A stretch of DNA of 6,696 nt from Microcaldota archaeon (GTDB taxonomy: Archaea; Micrarchaeota; Micrarchaeia; Anstonellales; Bilamarchaeaceae). The stretch spans positions 1-6,696 of the forward strand of contig DAOVFD010000057.1 in assembly GCA_030668565.1 (NCBI GenBank), in the 5' to 3' direction. Of this stretch, positions 1 through 4,612 are shown piece after piece (positions within the stretch are counted from its first letter, which is position 1; each line of letters opens with the position of its first letter). The notes beneath the pieces are model-generated. The model worked only from the letters and a program-made list of their open reading frames with translations, ran no database searches and had not been told where the DNA came from. The translations under genes and the position numbers were made by a program.

Positions 1-29
1 TTTTCTTTTGTTATTTTCAGCTTTCTCAT
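1..29 (-). CDS. Possible 5' end of a divergent gene, cut by the window edge
   Basis: Reading the minus strand from the ATG at 29-27 gives MRKLKITKE before the window ends, a plausible lysine-rich start but far too short to identify. The support is positional. A TATA-like element (TTTAATATA, minus strand 59-51) has its centre about 26 bp upstream of this ATG, the spacing expected if transcription starts at the ATG itself, as for other genes here. No Shine-Dalgarno sequence precedes it. If real, it is transcribed away from the Lrp-type regulator at 122 and would be the natural neighbour for that regulator to control. The alternative is that 1-121 is simply non-coding upstream DNA or the tail of another gene. 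Confidence 0.3.
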
Positions 30-50
30 GGTAGTATTAGGACATTTAGG

Positions 51-59
51 TATATTAAA
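51..59 (-). promoter_or_regulatory. TATA-like element for the left-edge minus-strand gene
   Basis: On the minus strand this reads TTTAATATA. Its centre is about 26 bp from the ATG at 29-27, which predicts a leaderless transcript. The whole 30-121 interval is very AT-rich, so a chance match is possible. Confidence 0.3.
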
Positions 60-91
60 GTTTATTCTTATTTTTGGAACAAAACGAAAAA

Positions 92-99
92 TTTTAATA
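92..99 (+). promoter_or_regulatory. TATA box of the Lrp-type regulator gene
   Basis: TTTTAATA is preceded by the purine-rich stretch CGAAAAA (85-91), which resembles an archaeal BRE. The centre lies about 26.5 bp upstream of the ATG at 122, so transcription should begin at that ATG. The short palindrome AAAATTTT (88-95) overlaps the BRE/TATA junction. Lrp-family proteins favour AT-rich palindromes, so it is a possible autoregulatory site, but this is inference only. Confidence 0.45.
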
Positions 100-121
100 T
101 GTTTTATGGATAATGTTAAAC

Positions 122-1120
122 ATGAAAGGAAAAAAAGAGATAAAGCTCGATAAATATGACAAGGCCATCCTCTGGCAGCTTGATGTGAACTCCAGAACAA
201 GCTACTCTGATATTGCAAGAAAGGTGAGGTTAAGCAAGCAGGCAGTGAAATACCGGATGGCAAGGATGGAAAGGGAGGGTGTAATACGCGGGTACAGGAT
301 GGTCGGGAACCTTAGCAGTATGGGTTATATCTATTGCAGGCTCCACCTGAAACTTTTCAATGTTGACAGGACTATTGAGAAAAACATAATTGATACTATA
401 ATGAAAAATAAAAAGGCAAACTGGGTAGTGAACTGTGACGGCCCGCATGATATTCTTGTTGGTCTAATCGGAAAAAATGAAATGGAGATTGAAAAAACCG
501 TAAGGGAGGTTCTCATAGAACACAAGGAGTATATTCTTGATTATGATTTCGCCACCCTAACGCGTTTGGTAGTTTTCAACAGGGGATACTGGATTGAAAA
601 AGAAACAAAGCCTGTGAAACACTATATGGTGGGCACTGAAAAACCATATGTAAGGCCCCCGATAGTGCCGCTTTCTAATGAGGATAAGAGAACTCTGGTT
701 GCGCTTGCTTCGGATGCAAGAGCCCCAATTACAAAAATCGCAAAAGAAGTCGGGCTTTCACCCGAAACGATTTCCTACAAGATTAAAAAATTCGAAAAAA
801 GCGGGATTATTGCAAAATATTTCCTTCTTCTTGATTACCGGAAAGTTGGAACCCAGCTCTACAAGACACTGGTTTATGCAAATCCGATGGAGCCGGAAAT
901 TGAGAAAAGATTTGCAGAATTCGTAGCATCAAATCCCTATACGATAGATTATACGAAAACTCTTGCACCATGGCAGATTGAAATTGATTTGGAAGCAAGA
1001 AACAACGAACATTATCATGAGATTATAAGTGACATAAGAGACAGATTCAAGGGAGTTATAAAAGATTATGAAACGCTGTATATCCTTAAGGAGCACAAGT
1101 TAGCGTATTTCCCAATTTGA
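122..1120 (+). CDS. Tandem Lrp/AsnC-family transcriptional regulator
   Basis: This is a predicted DNA-binding regulator made of two Lrp/AsnC units in one 332-residue chain; ordinary Lrp proteins have about 150 residues and one unit. The first winged helix-turn-helix spans about residues 9-60 (LDKYDKAILWQL at the start, recognition helix near SKQAVKYRMARMEREG), followed by a RAM/ACT-like alpha-beta domain to about 155. The second winged helix spans about 184-236 (LSNEDKRTLVALASDARAP, then SPETISYKIKKFEKSG), followed by a second RAM-like domain to the end. Such fused regulators are known in archaea; effector and targets cannot be read from sequence. I chose the ATG at 122 over the in-frame ATG at 113 because the TATA box at 92-99 puts the transcript start at 122 and neither start has a Shine-Dalgarno sequence. 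The gene may regulate itself and the divergent left-edge gene. Confidence 0.85.
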   Translation: MKGKKEIKLDKYDKAILWQLDVNSRTSYSDIARKVRLSKQAVKYRMARMEREGVIRGYRMVGNLSSMGYIYCRLHLKLFNVDRTIEKNIIDTIMKNKKANWVVNCDGPHDILVGLIGKNEMEIEKTVREVLIEHKEYILDYDFATLTRLVVFNRGYWIEKETKPVKHYMVGTEKPYVRPPIVPLSNEDKRTLVALASDARAPITKIAKEVGLSPETISYKIKKFEKSGIIAKYFLLLDYRKVGTQLYKTLVYANPMEPEIEKRFAEFVASNPYTIDYTKTLAPWQIEIDLEARNNEHYHEIISDIRDRFKGVIKDYETLYILKEHKLAYFPI

Positions 1121-1131
1121 ACAAAACCAAG

Positions 1132-1141
1132 TATTTAAATA
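1132..1141 (+). promoter_or_regulatory. TATA box of psmA
   Basis: TATTTAAATA sits just after the regulator's stop codon. From its centre, transcription would start near 1163, giving psmA a leader of about 25 nt that contains the Shine-Dalgarno sequence. A second AT-rich candidate (TATAATAT, about 1144-1151) would give a leader of about 16 nt. Both fit independent transcription of psmA. Confidence 0.5.
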
Positions 1142-1175
1142 GATATAATATTCATTACAAATACAATTCTAGATT

Positions 1176-1182
1176 GAGGTGA
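1176..1182 (+). promoter_or_regulatory. Shine-Dalgarno sequence of psmA
   Basis: GAGGTGA lies 6 nt before the ATG at 1189 and is the longest match to the archaeal 16S 3' end in the window. It fixes the psmA start. Confidence 0.7.
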
Positions 1183-1188
1183 ATCTAT

Positions 1189-1905
1189 ATGTATGGAGTT
1201 TCTCCACAAGCTTATGATAGAGCTATAACAGTTTTCAGTCCTGATGGAAGATTGTTTCAGGTCGAATATGCAAAAGAGGCGGTGAAAAGAGGCGCAACCG
1301 CAATAGGGATATGCACAAAAGACAGTGTTGTTTTTGTTGCATTCAAATCGATACACTCAAAGCTTATTGTTCCGGAATCACTGAAAAAGATATTTGAGAT
1401 AGACGACCATATCGCAGTTACTGCAAGCGGGCTTATCGCGGATGCAAGAAGGCTTGTTGAGACCGCAAGGGTGGATGCGCAGAGGCACAAGATAACATAC
1501 AACGAAAACGCAGGTGTTGAAACGATTGCGAGAAGTGTCTGTGACCTTATGCAGGTTTATACCCAGTACGGCGGAATAAGACCGTTTGGCGTTTCCCTTC
1601 TTATCGGAGGAGTTGATGACGAACCAAGAATTTTTGAAGCAGAACCAAGCGGTGCGATGACTGCGTATGTGGCAGATTCGATAGGGGCAAGCAAAAAGGA
1701 AGTTGATGAGATACTTGAAAAGAGATACAAAGAGCATATGGATACCGATGCCGCGATAAAACTGGGTGTGGATTCTTTGAAAAGAACCCAGGAAGAGGCA
1801 TTGCACCCGGGCAATGTTGAGATATCAGTTATAGAGGAAGGAACAAAGAAAAACAAGAGCCTGGATGACAGAGAGATAATGAGATATCTTGGAATAAAAG
1901 AATAG
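1189..1905 (+). CDS. psmA: 20S proteasome alpha subunit
   Basis: This encodes the structural outer-ring subunit of the archaeal 20S proteasome, which gates substrate entry and docks the ATPase activator (PAN or Cdc48-type); it is not itself proteolytic. The 238-residue length is typical (Thermoplasma has 233). The N-terminal alpha signature is intact: YDR at residues 9-11, which holds the gate, then AITVFSPDGRLFQVEYAKEA. K67 aligns by eye with the Thermoplasma lysine 66 that receives the HbYX tail of the activator (LKKIFEIDD). The internal YTQYGGIRPFGVSLL block (about 124-138) is also characteristic. The start is set by GAGGTGA and no in-frame alternative exists nearby. No beta subunit or ATPase gene lies in the window. 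The gene meets pyrH tail to tail with zero spacing. Confidence 0.97.
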   Translation: MYGVSPQAYDRAITVFSPDGRLFQVEYAKEAVKRGATAIGICTKDSVVFVAFKSIHSKLIVPESLKKIFEIDDHIAVTASGLIADARRLVETARVDAQRHKITYNENAGVETIARSVCDLMQVYTQYGGIRPFGVSLLIGGVDDEPRIFEAEPSGAMTAYVADSIGASKKEVDEILEKRYKEHMDTDAAIKLGVDSLKRTQEEALHPGNVEISVIEEGTKKNKSLDDREIMRYLGIKE

Positions 1906-2586
1906 CTAGCTCTTAACCACTGTTCCACTATGTTTTTTTCCATTTATAGCATTAGCCACATCCTTCATGTTCTTTCCAGATACAAAATGCGTCTCTATTT
2001 TTGAACGTGCTACTAATTTGCATGCAAGCATATCGAAAACAAAATGTGTTCCTGCAGTTCTCTTGTCGCTTTTCACTGCAAGGTCTATGAGTTGCTCGTA
2101 AGTAAGCTTTTCGAATTTTTTTGCATTTGGATTTTTCCTCGGGTCGCTGTCGTATACCGCATCAACATTGCTTACGTTTACCAGCCTCTTTGCACCGATT
2201 GCTTCAGCAAGCAAAGCAGAATCCGAATCTGTAGTTATGCCTGGAATGGTTCCGCCCATTACTACAACCTTGTGTTTCCCCAAATGCATTCTCGCCCTTT
2301 CGAATGTCATGGGAACGTTCGGGTGTGCGATGTCCCCCAGCGCAGATATAAGAATGTGGGCATTCAGCTTTGTTGCAACTATTGCTACTGCATCCGCATC
2401 ATACTCGCTTGCACCTAGTTCTTTTGCTGCATTTGCATAAGCCCTCGCAACGCTTCCCCCGCCGGTAACTATTCCGAACTCGTCTTTGCTTTCTTTCAGA
2501 ACCTTGGAAATTCCTTTCAGGAAATTAATATCGGGTTTGCCATCCGGATTTATCGAACTACCCCCTATTGAAAGAACAACAGGCAT
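1906..2586 (-). CDS. pyrH: Uridylate (UMP) kinase, archaeal type
   Basis: This cytosolic enzyme phosphorylates UMP to UDP with ATP in pyrimidine nucleotide synthesis. It belongs to the amino-acid kinase fold, and the sequence resembles the hyperthermophile UMP kinases (Pyrococcus type) rather than the longer bacterial form. Motifs in order: LSIGGS near the N-terminus (5-10), the glycine loop VTGGGSVAR (40-48), VMGGTIPGITTDSDSALLAE (about 109-128) for the nucleotide site, NVSNVDAVYDSDPRKNPNAK (137-156), and DMLACKLVARS (185-195). The length is 226 residues from the chosen ATG, normal for the family. I prefer the ATG at 2586 because GGTGA (2596-2592, minus strand) precedes it by 5 nt. A GTG at 2595 would add three residues and also fits the promoter spacing for leaderless initiation, so it is not excluded. 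It shares a TATA region with the divergent translin gene. Confidence 0.95.
   Translation of the reverse strand: MPVVLSIGGSSINPDGKPDINFLKGISKVLKESKDEFGIVTGGGSVARAYANAAKELGASEYDADAVAIVATKLNAHILISALGDIAHPNVPMTFERARMHLGKHKVVVMGGTIPGITTDSDSALLAEAIGAKRLVNVSNVDAVYDSDPRKNPNAKKFEKLTYEQLIDLAVKSDKRTAGTHFVFDMLACKLVARSKIETHFVSGKNMKDVANAINGKKHSGTVVKS
1933..1939 (+). terminator. Oligo-T terminator candidate for psmA
   Basis: A run of seven T begins 28 nt after the psmA stop. Archaeal RNA polymerase terminates at oligo-T tracts without needing a hairpin. The tract lies inside the 3' end of pyrH, where its complement encodes the Lys-Lys of GKKHSG. Confidence 0.45.
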
Positions 2587-2591
2587 AATTT

Positions 2592-2596
2592 TCACC
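2592..2596 (-). promoter_or_regulatory. Shine-Dalgarno sequence of pyrH
   Basis: GGTGA on the minus strand lies 5 nt before the ATG at 2586. It overlaps the alternative GTG start at 2595. The predicted transcript start (about 26 nt from the TATA centre, near 2596) falls on this motif itself, so the leader would be only about 10 nt. Confidence 0.55.
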
Positions 2597-2618
2597 GAAG
2601 TTCTATGGGGCGAACAGA

Positions 2619-2626
2619 TTTATAAA
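2619..2626. promoter_or_regulatory. Shared palindromic TATA box, pyrH / translin divergent promoter
   Basis: TTTATAAA is its own reverse complement and is the only good TATA element between the two divergent starts (2586 minus, 2662 plus). Transcription from its centre would begin near 2649 on the plus strand and near 2596 on the minus strand, both just upstream of or at a GGTGA motif. The upstream flank on the plus side (AACAGA) is purine-rich and BRE-like, while the minus-side flank (GCTGGT) is not, so the translin direction is probably the stronger. Confidence 0.55.
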
Positions 2627-2650
2627 ACCAGCGCGCATGTTAATAGAGAC

Positions 2651-2656
2651 AGGTGA
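2651..2656 (+). promoter_or_regulatory. Shine-Dalgarno sequence of the translin gene
   Basis: AGGTGA lies 5 nt before the ATG at 2662. The in-frame GTG at 2653 falls within this motif and is therefore unlikely to be the start. Confidence 0.6.
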
Positions 2657-2661
2657 AAACA

Positions 2662-3210
2662 ATGGAACTTGGGATAAAAGAAATAGAAAAAACCTTAATG
2701 AAAAAAGAAATGGGAATGGATTCCGTACTCTCTAAAAACAGAATAATAATAAGAGCATGTTCAAATTCGATAAAAGCAATGCATGCAAAGAAAATCAAGG
2801 AAGCCAAAGAGTATCTTAAGGAAGCGGAAAAAGGATTGAAGGACATAAGAAAGTATCAAACAGCGTTTCCGGCACAGCTCAACCATGTTCTGCAGGAATA
2901 CGCCGAAGCAAGGATAGTTCTTTCCGCAGTGGAAAAAGGAAAAATACCTTCTTTCAGGGAGCTTGGTATCGGAGAAATACCTTATCTCAACGGACTTCTT
3001 GATGCTGTTGGTGAACTAAAAAGAGAAATGTACGAATCGTTGAGGCATGGAAAAAAGAAAAAAGCAGAGAAATACTTCTCGATGATGGAGGCAATATACG
3101 ATGAGCTGCTTCCATTAAGATTTTCGAATTCTGTGTTGCCTGAATTCAGAAGAAAGCAGGATGTTGCACGCATTCAGATAGAGCAGGCAAGAGGAGAGCT
3201 GCTGGGATGA
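2662..3210 (+). CDS. Translin-family protein (archaeal C3PO/TRAX-like, possible RNase)
   Basis: This 182-residue all-helical protein is of the translin/TRAX type, which in archaea forms an octameric RNA-binding shell with endoribonuclease activity (described for the Archaeoglobus protein). The acidic quartet that makes the catalytic site in human TRAX appears to be present: E79-x2-E82 in QEYAEA, and D114-x3-E118 in LLDAVGELKRE. The C-terminal family motif is also present (EFRRKQDVARIQIEQARGEL, about 161-180). The N-terminal helices are rich in Lys and Arg, consistent with RNA binding. The ATG at 2662 is chosen because AGGTGA precedes it by 5 nt. The stop overlaps the start of the acylphosphatase gene (ATGA), implying translational coupling. 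RNase activity is inferred from residues and is not certain. Confidence 0.85.
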   Translation: MELGIKEIEKTLMKKEMGMDSVLSKNRIIIRACSNSIKAMHAKKIKEAKEYLKEAEKGLKDIRKYQTAFPAQLNHVLQEYAEARIVLSAVEKGKIPSFRELGIGEIPYLNGLLDAVGELKREMYESLRHGKKKKAEKYFSMMEAIYDELLPLRFSNSVLPEFRRKQDVARIQIEQARGELLG

Positions 3211-3487
3211 AAGAAAGAGTCCATATTTTCGTTTACGGTCTTGTCCAGGGCGTTTTTTTCCGTTCAAATACCGTGAACACCGCAAAAAGGATGGGGCTTG
3301 CGGGATGGGTAAGAAACAGAAGTGACGGGAGTGTTGAAATCGTTGCAGAGGGGGAGAAAGGGAAGCTTAAGGAATTTGCTGAATGGTGCAACCATGGACC
3401 TGATGGTGCAAAGGTTGATGAAATCAAAAAAGAATGGAAAAAGCTACCGGCGAATTCGGTGATTTTGAGGCAAGAACCACTTCTTAG
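3207..3487 (+). CDS. acyP: Acylphosphatase, frame broken near its 3' end
   Basis: Acylphosphatases are small cytosolic enzymes that hydrolyse acyl phosphates. Both family signatures are present: GLVQGVFFR with the phosphate-binding Arg19, and GWVRNRSDGSVEIVAEG with the catalytic Asn37, followed by the usual GPDGAKVDEI. The annotated frame runs on to 3614 with a tail (KLPANSVILRQEP...) unlike the family and antisense to the next gene. Moving back one base in the A run at 3438-3442 restores a normal ending, KKATGEFGDFEARTTS, with a stop at 3485-3487 and a total of 93 residues. One extra A in the run would repair the frame. A sequencing or assembly error or a recent mutation is likelier than programmed frameshifting. 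Active-site residues lie before the break. The start overlaps the translin stop; GAGGAG (3191-3196) is a possible ribosome binding site. Confidence 0.88.
3437..3443 (+). other. Probable frameshift position in acyP
   Basis: GAAAAAG contains a five-A run read as AAA AAG in the open frame. A shift of -1 here (or a missing A) joins the acylphosphatase body to its expected C-terminal strand. The heptamer resembles but does not match the A AAA AAG slippery site because position 1 is G. Confidence 0.75.
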
Positions 3488-3885
3488 ATGGACTTGTACC
3501 TCTCTTTTTTTACACTTGTTCTTTTCTTTGGGTCTGACATCCCCCTGCCAAGCTTCAGCTTTGCGGTTTTGGAAACAAGGTCCTCGTATGAACCGATTTC
3601 CATCTCCTCCTTAAACGTCTGCCTTGCACCGCGACTTATCTCTATTATGCCGCCTGTGCGGAAAGACATCGGCTTTCCCTCTACATCCGTAACCGAAAGG
3701 GCAGCATAAACGAGTGCTGCAACCCTGGCTGATATTCCCTTTGGCAGCTCTAAGGAAACCTCTCTTCCTTCATCGAAATGCTTCCATGCTACTGAGATGT
3801 GTCTCCTGGCATCCTCTGTTTCATCATCGTCGAATCCCATTTTCTTAAGCCATGCCAGAGCATCTTCACTAAAAACAGCTTCCAT
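3484..3885 (-). CDS. Uncharacterised protein, possible single cyclin-like (TFB-repeat-like) domain
   Basis: I do not recognise a named family. The 133-residue protein has a helical body with a pattern recalling one cyclin repeat of archaeal TFB: LKKMGFDDDETEDARRHI (13-30), AWKHFDEGREV (33-43), KGISARVAALVYAAL (49-63), then MSFRTGGIIEISRGARQTFK (73-92), comparable to TFB's 'Y-A ... a-evtgv-e-tir-rykel' helices. It lacks a zinc ribbon and a second repeat. The tail (about 108-133) is strongly basic (SDPKKRTSVKKERYKSI) and could contact nucleic acid. I start it at the ATG at 3885, not 3900: the TATA centre at about 3911.5 is 26.5 bp from 3885, predicting a leaderless mRNA, whereas 3900 would lie upstream of the transcript start. 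No Shine-Dalgarno sequence precedes either. It converges with acyP, overlapping by 4 nt once the acyP frame is repaired. It is divergent from the 3947 gene. Confidence 0.7.
   Translation of the reverse strand: MEAVFSEDALAWLKKMGFDDDETEDARRHISVAWKHFDEGREVSLELPKGISARVAALVYAALSVTDVEGKPMSFRTGGIIEISRGARQTFKEEMEIGSYEDLVSKTAKLKLGRGMSDPKKRTSVKKERYKSI
3505..3511 (+). terminator. Oligo-T terminator candidate for the translin-acyP operon
   Basis: Seven T in a row begin 18 nt after the repaired acyP stop, with a further T-rich stretch at about 3519-3529. The tract is inside the 3' end of the minus-strand gene, where its complement encodes VKK in its basic tail. Confidence 0.45.
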
Positions 3886-3907
3886 GGTTATGGATTGCAT
3901 GAAAGAG

Positions 3908-3915
3908 TTTATAAA
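3908..3915. promoter_or_regulatory. Shared palindromic TATA box for the 3885 (-) and 3947 (+) genes
   Basis: TTTATAAA is self-complementary and is the only TATA element in the short gap between two divergent genes. On the plus strand it is preceded by the BRE-like AAAGAG and predicts a start near 3938, right at the GGTGA motif. On the minus strand it predicts a start at about 3885, exactly the ATG chosen for the minus gene. Confidence 0.6.
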
Positions 3916-3937
3916 ATATTATTGAGATAGGTAAATT

Positions 3938-3942
3938 GGTGA
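3938..3942 (+). promoter_or_regulatory. Shine-Dalgarno sequence of the 3947 gene
   Basis: GGTGA lies 4 nt before the ATG at 3947. It coincides with the predicted transcript start, so the leader would be only about 9-10 nt. It favours 3947 over the in-frame ATG at 3962. Confidence 0.55.
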
Positions 3943-3946
3943 AACA

Positions 3947-4261
3947 ATGGCAAGAAGTGCCATGGCAAAAAAAAATAAGAAAAAAGAGGATATACGCAAA
4001 AGACTCAATATGATTCTTGATACTATATTCGAACAGGCGGAAAAAGGAAAGGCATTTACTCCTGAATTTCTCAAAGAGATGGAACAGGCAGGCGTGGAAG
4101 CAAGAAAAAAGAGAAAACTCAAACCTGTTAAAATAATAAAAAACAGGGTTCTGACAAAACCCGCCATAACGCAGGCACTTAACTTGGCTTCGGATTTTGA
4201 GCTTGCGGCAGGTGGTGACGTTAAATTGGATATGAAAAAATGGGTAAAGGAGGGCAAATAA
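3947..4261 (+). CDS. Small basic protein of unknown function
   Basis: This is a 104-residue protein that I do not recognise. It is lysine-rich and basic: the N-terminus is a charged stretch (KKNKKKEDIRKR, about 8-19), followed by a probable amphipathic helix (NMILDTIFEQAEKG), a proline break (FTPEF), a second helix ending in another basic patch (EARKKRKLKPVKIIKNR, 51-67), and a C-terminal segment with LASDFELAAGGDV. There are no cysteines, signal peptide or membrane segment. The charge pattern suggests nucleic-acid or ribosome binding, but that is inference. It heads a tight plus-strand cluster with the 4263 gene and pus10, so an RNA-related role is plausible from context. Confidence 0.72.
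   Translation: MARSAMAKKNKKKEDIRKRLNMILDTIFEQAEKGKAFTPEFLKEMEQAGVEARKKRKLKPVKIIKNRVLTKPAITQALNLASDFELAAGGDVKLDMKKWVKEGK
4249..4253 (+). promoter_or_regulatory. Shine-Dalgarno sequence of the 4263 gene
   Basis: GGAGG lies 9 nt before the ATG at 4263, inside the last codons of the upstream gene. It supports internal initiation within an operon transcript. Confidence 0.55.
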
Positions 4262-4262
4262 A

Positions 4263-4601
4263 ATGTTCACAGACATACCGGATGATGCAAAGGGGGAGAT
4301 AATAGAAAAATGGAATAGAATGAGCGAAACGGACAAAGCACATTTTATCAACCAGGTTGCTCTTGCATTAAGCGTATGGGGGAGCGATGAGAGGGGCAGG
4401 GAACTTGTAGTCGAAGTCCTTAAGCTTATGACAAACAACGGAACGAAAACCCTGGCTGATTTTGGGATTTATGTTGAAGAACTCATAAAAACAAAAAAAG
4501 CCTCAGGAAGGGTATCAAAGATAAGGAGGGTTGGACTGATACTTGAAGGATACCGTATAAAGCACGGCCTCCCGTCTGTACCCCACATAGATATCTCATG
4601 A
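4263..4601 (+). CDS. Small helical protein of unknown function
   Basis: This is a 112-residue protein that I do not recognise. It is predicted mostly helical: AKGEIIEKWNRMSETDKAHF, then a hydrophobic helix (INQVALALSVWG, 29-40) too short and mixed for a clear membrane span, ELVVEVLKLM, YVEELIKTKKASG, and a basic helix (SKIRRVGLILEGYRIKHG, 85-102) before a short proline-containing tail. No cysteines, zinc motif or signal peptide are seen. It starts one base after the upstream stop codon and ends 11 nt before pus10, so the three genes are very likely co-transcribed. Confidence 0.75.
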   Translation: MFTDIPDDAKGEIIEKWNRMSETDKAHFINQVALALSVWGSDERGRELVVEVLKLMTNNGTKTLADFGIYVEELIKTKKASGRVSKIRRVGLILEGYRIKHGLPSVPHIDIS

Positions 4602-4612
4602 AGTGAAGATTC

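Noticed and set aside
1..153. Plus-strand open frame entering from the left edge with a hydrophobic segment and basic tail
   Set aside because: Another plus frame is also open to about 113, so openness is uninformative in this AT-rich stretch. It would overlap the regulator's start and promoter. It cannot be fully excluded as a membrane-protein tail.
1378..1943. Minus-strand open frames of 128-142 codons over psmA
   Set aside because: They lie antisense to the unmistakable proteasome alpha subunit and have no recognisable motifs or start signals.
3437..3443. Programmed -1 ribosomal frameshift site
   Set aside because: GAAAAAG is not the canonical A AAA AAG heptamer, I see no clear downstream stem-loop, and acylphosphatases are not known for recoding. 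A missing A is simpler.
3488..3614. C-terminal tail of the acylphosphatase in its annotated frame
   Set aside because: The residues after EWKK do not fit the family, while the -1 frame does. The tail is antisense to the 3484-3885 gene, so it is a frameshift artefact rather than a domain fusion.
3869..4438. 189-codon minus-strand open frame opposite the 3947 and 4263 genes
   Set aside because: It is rich in Phe, Leu, Ser and Cys as expected from the complement of lysine/glutamate-rich coding DNA. It lacks a ribosome binding site and overlaps two well-supported plus-strand genes and the shared promoter.
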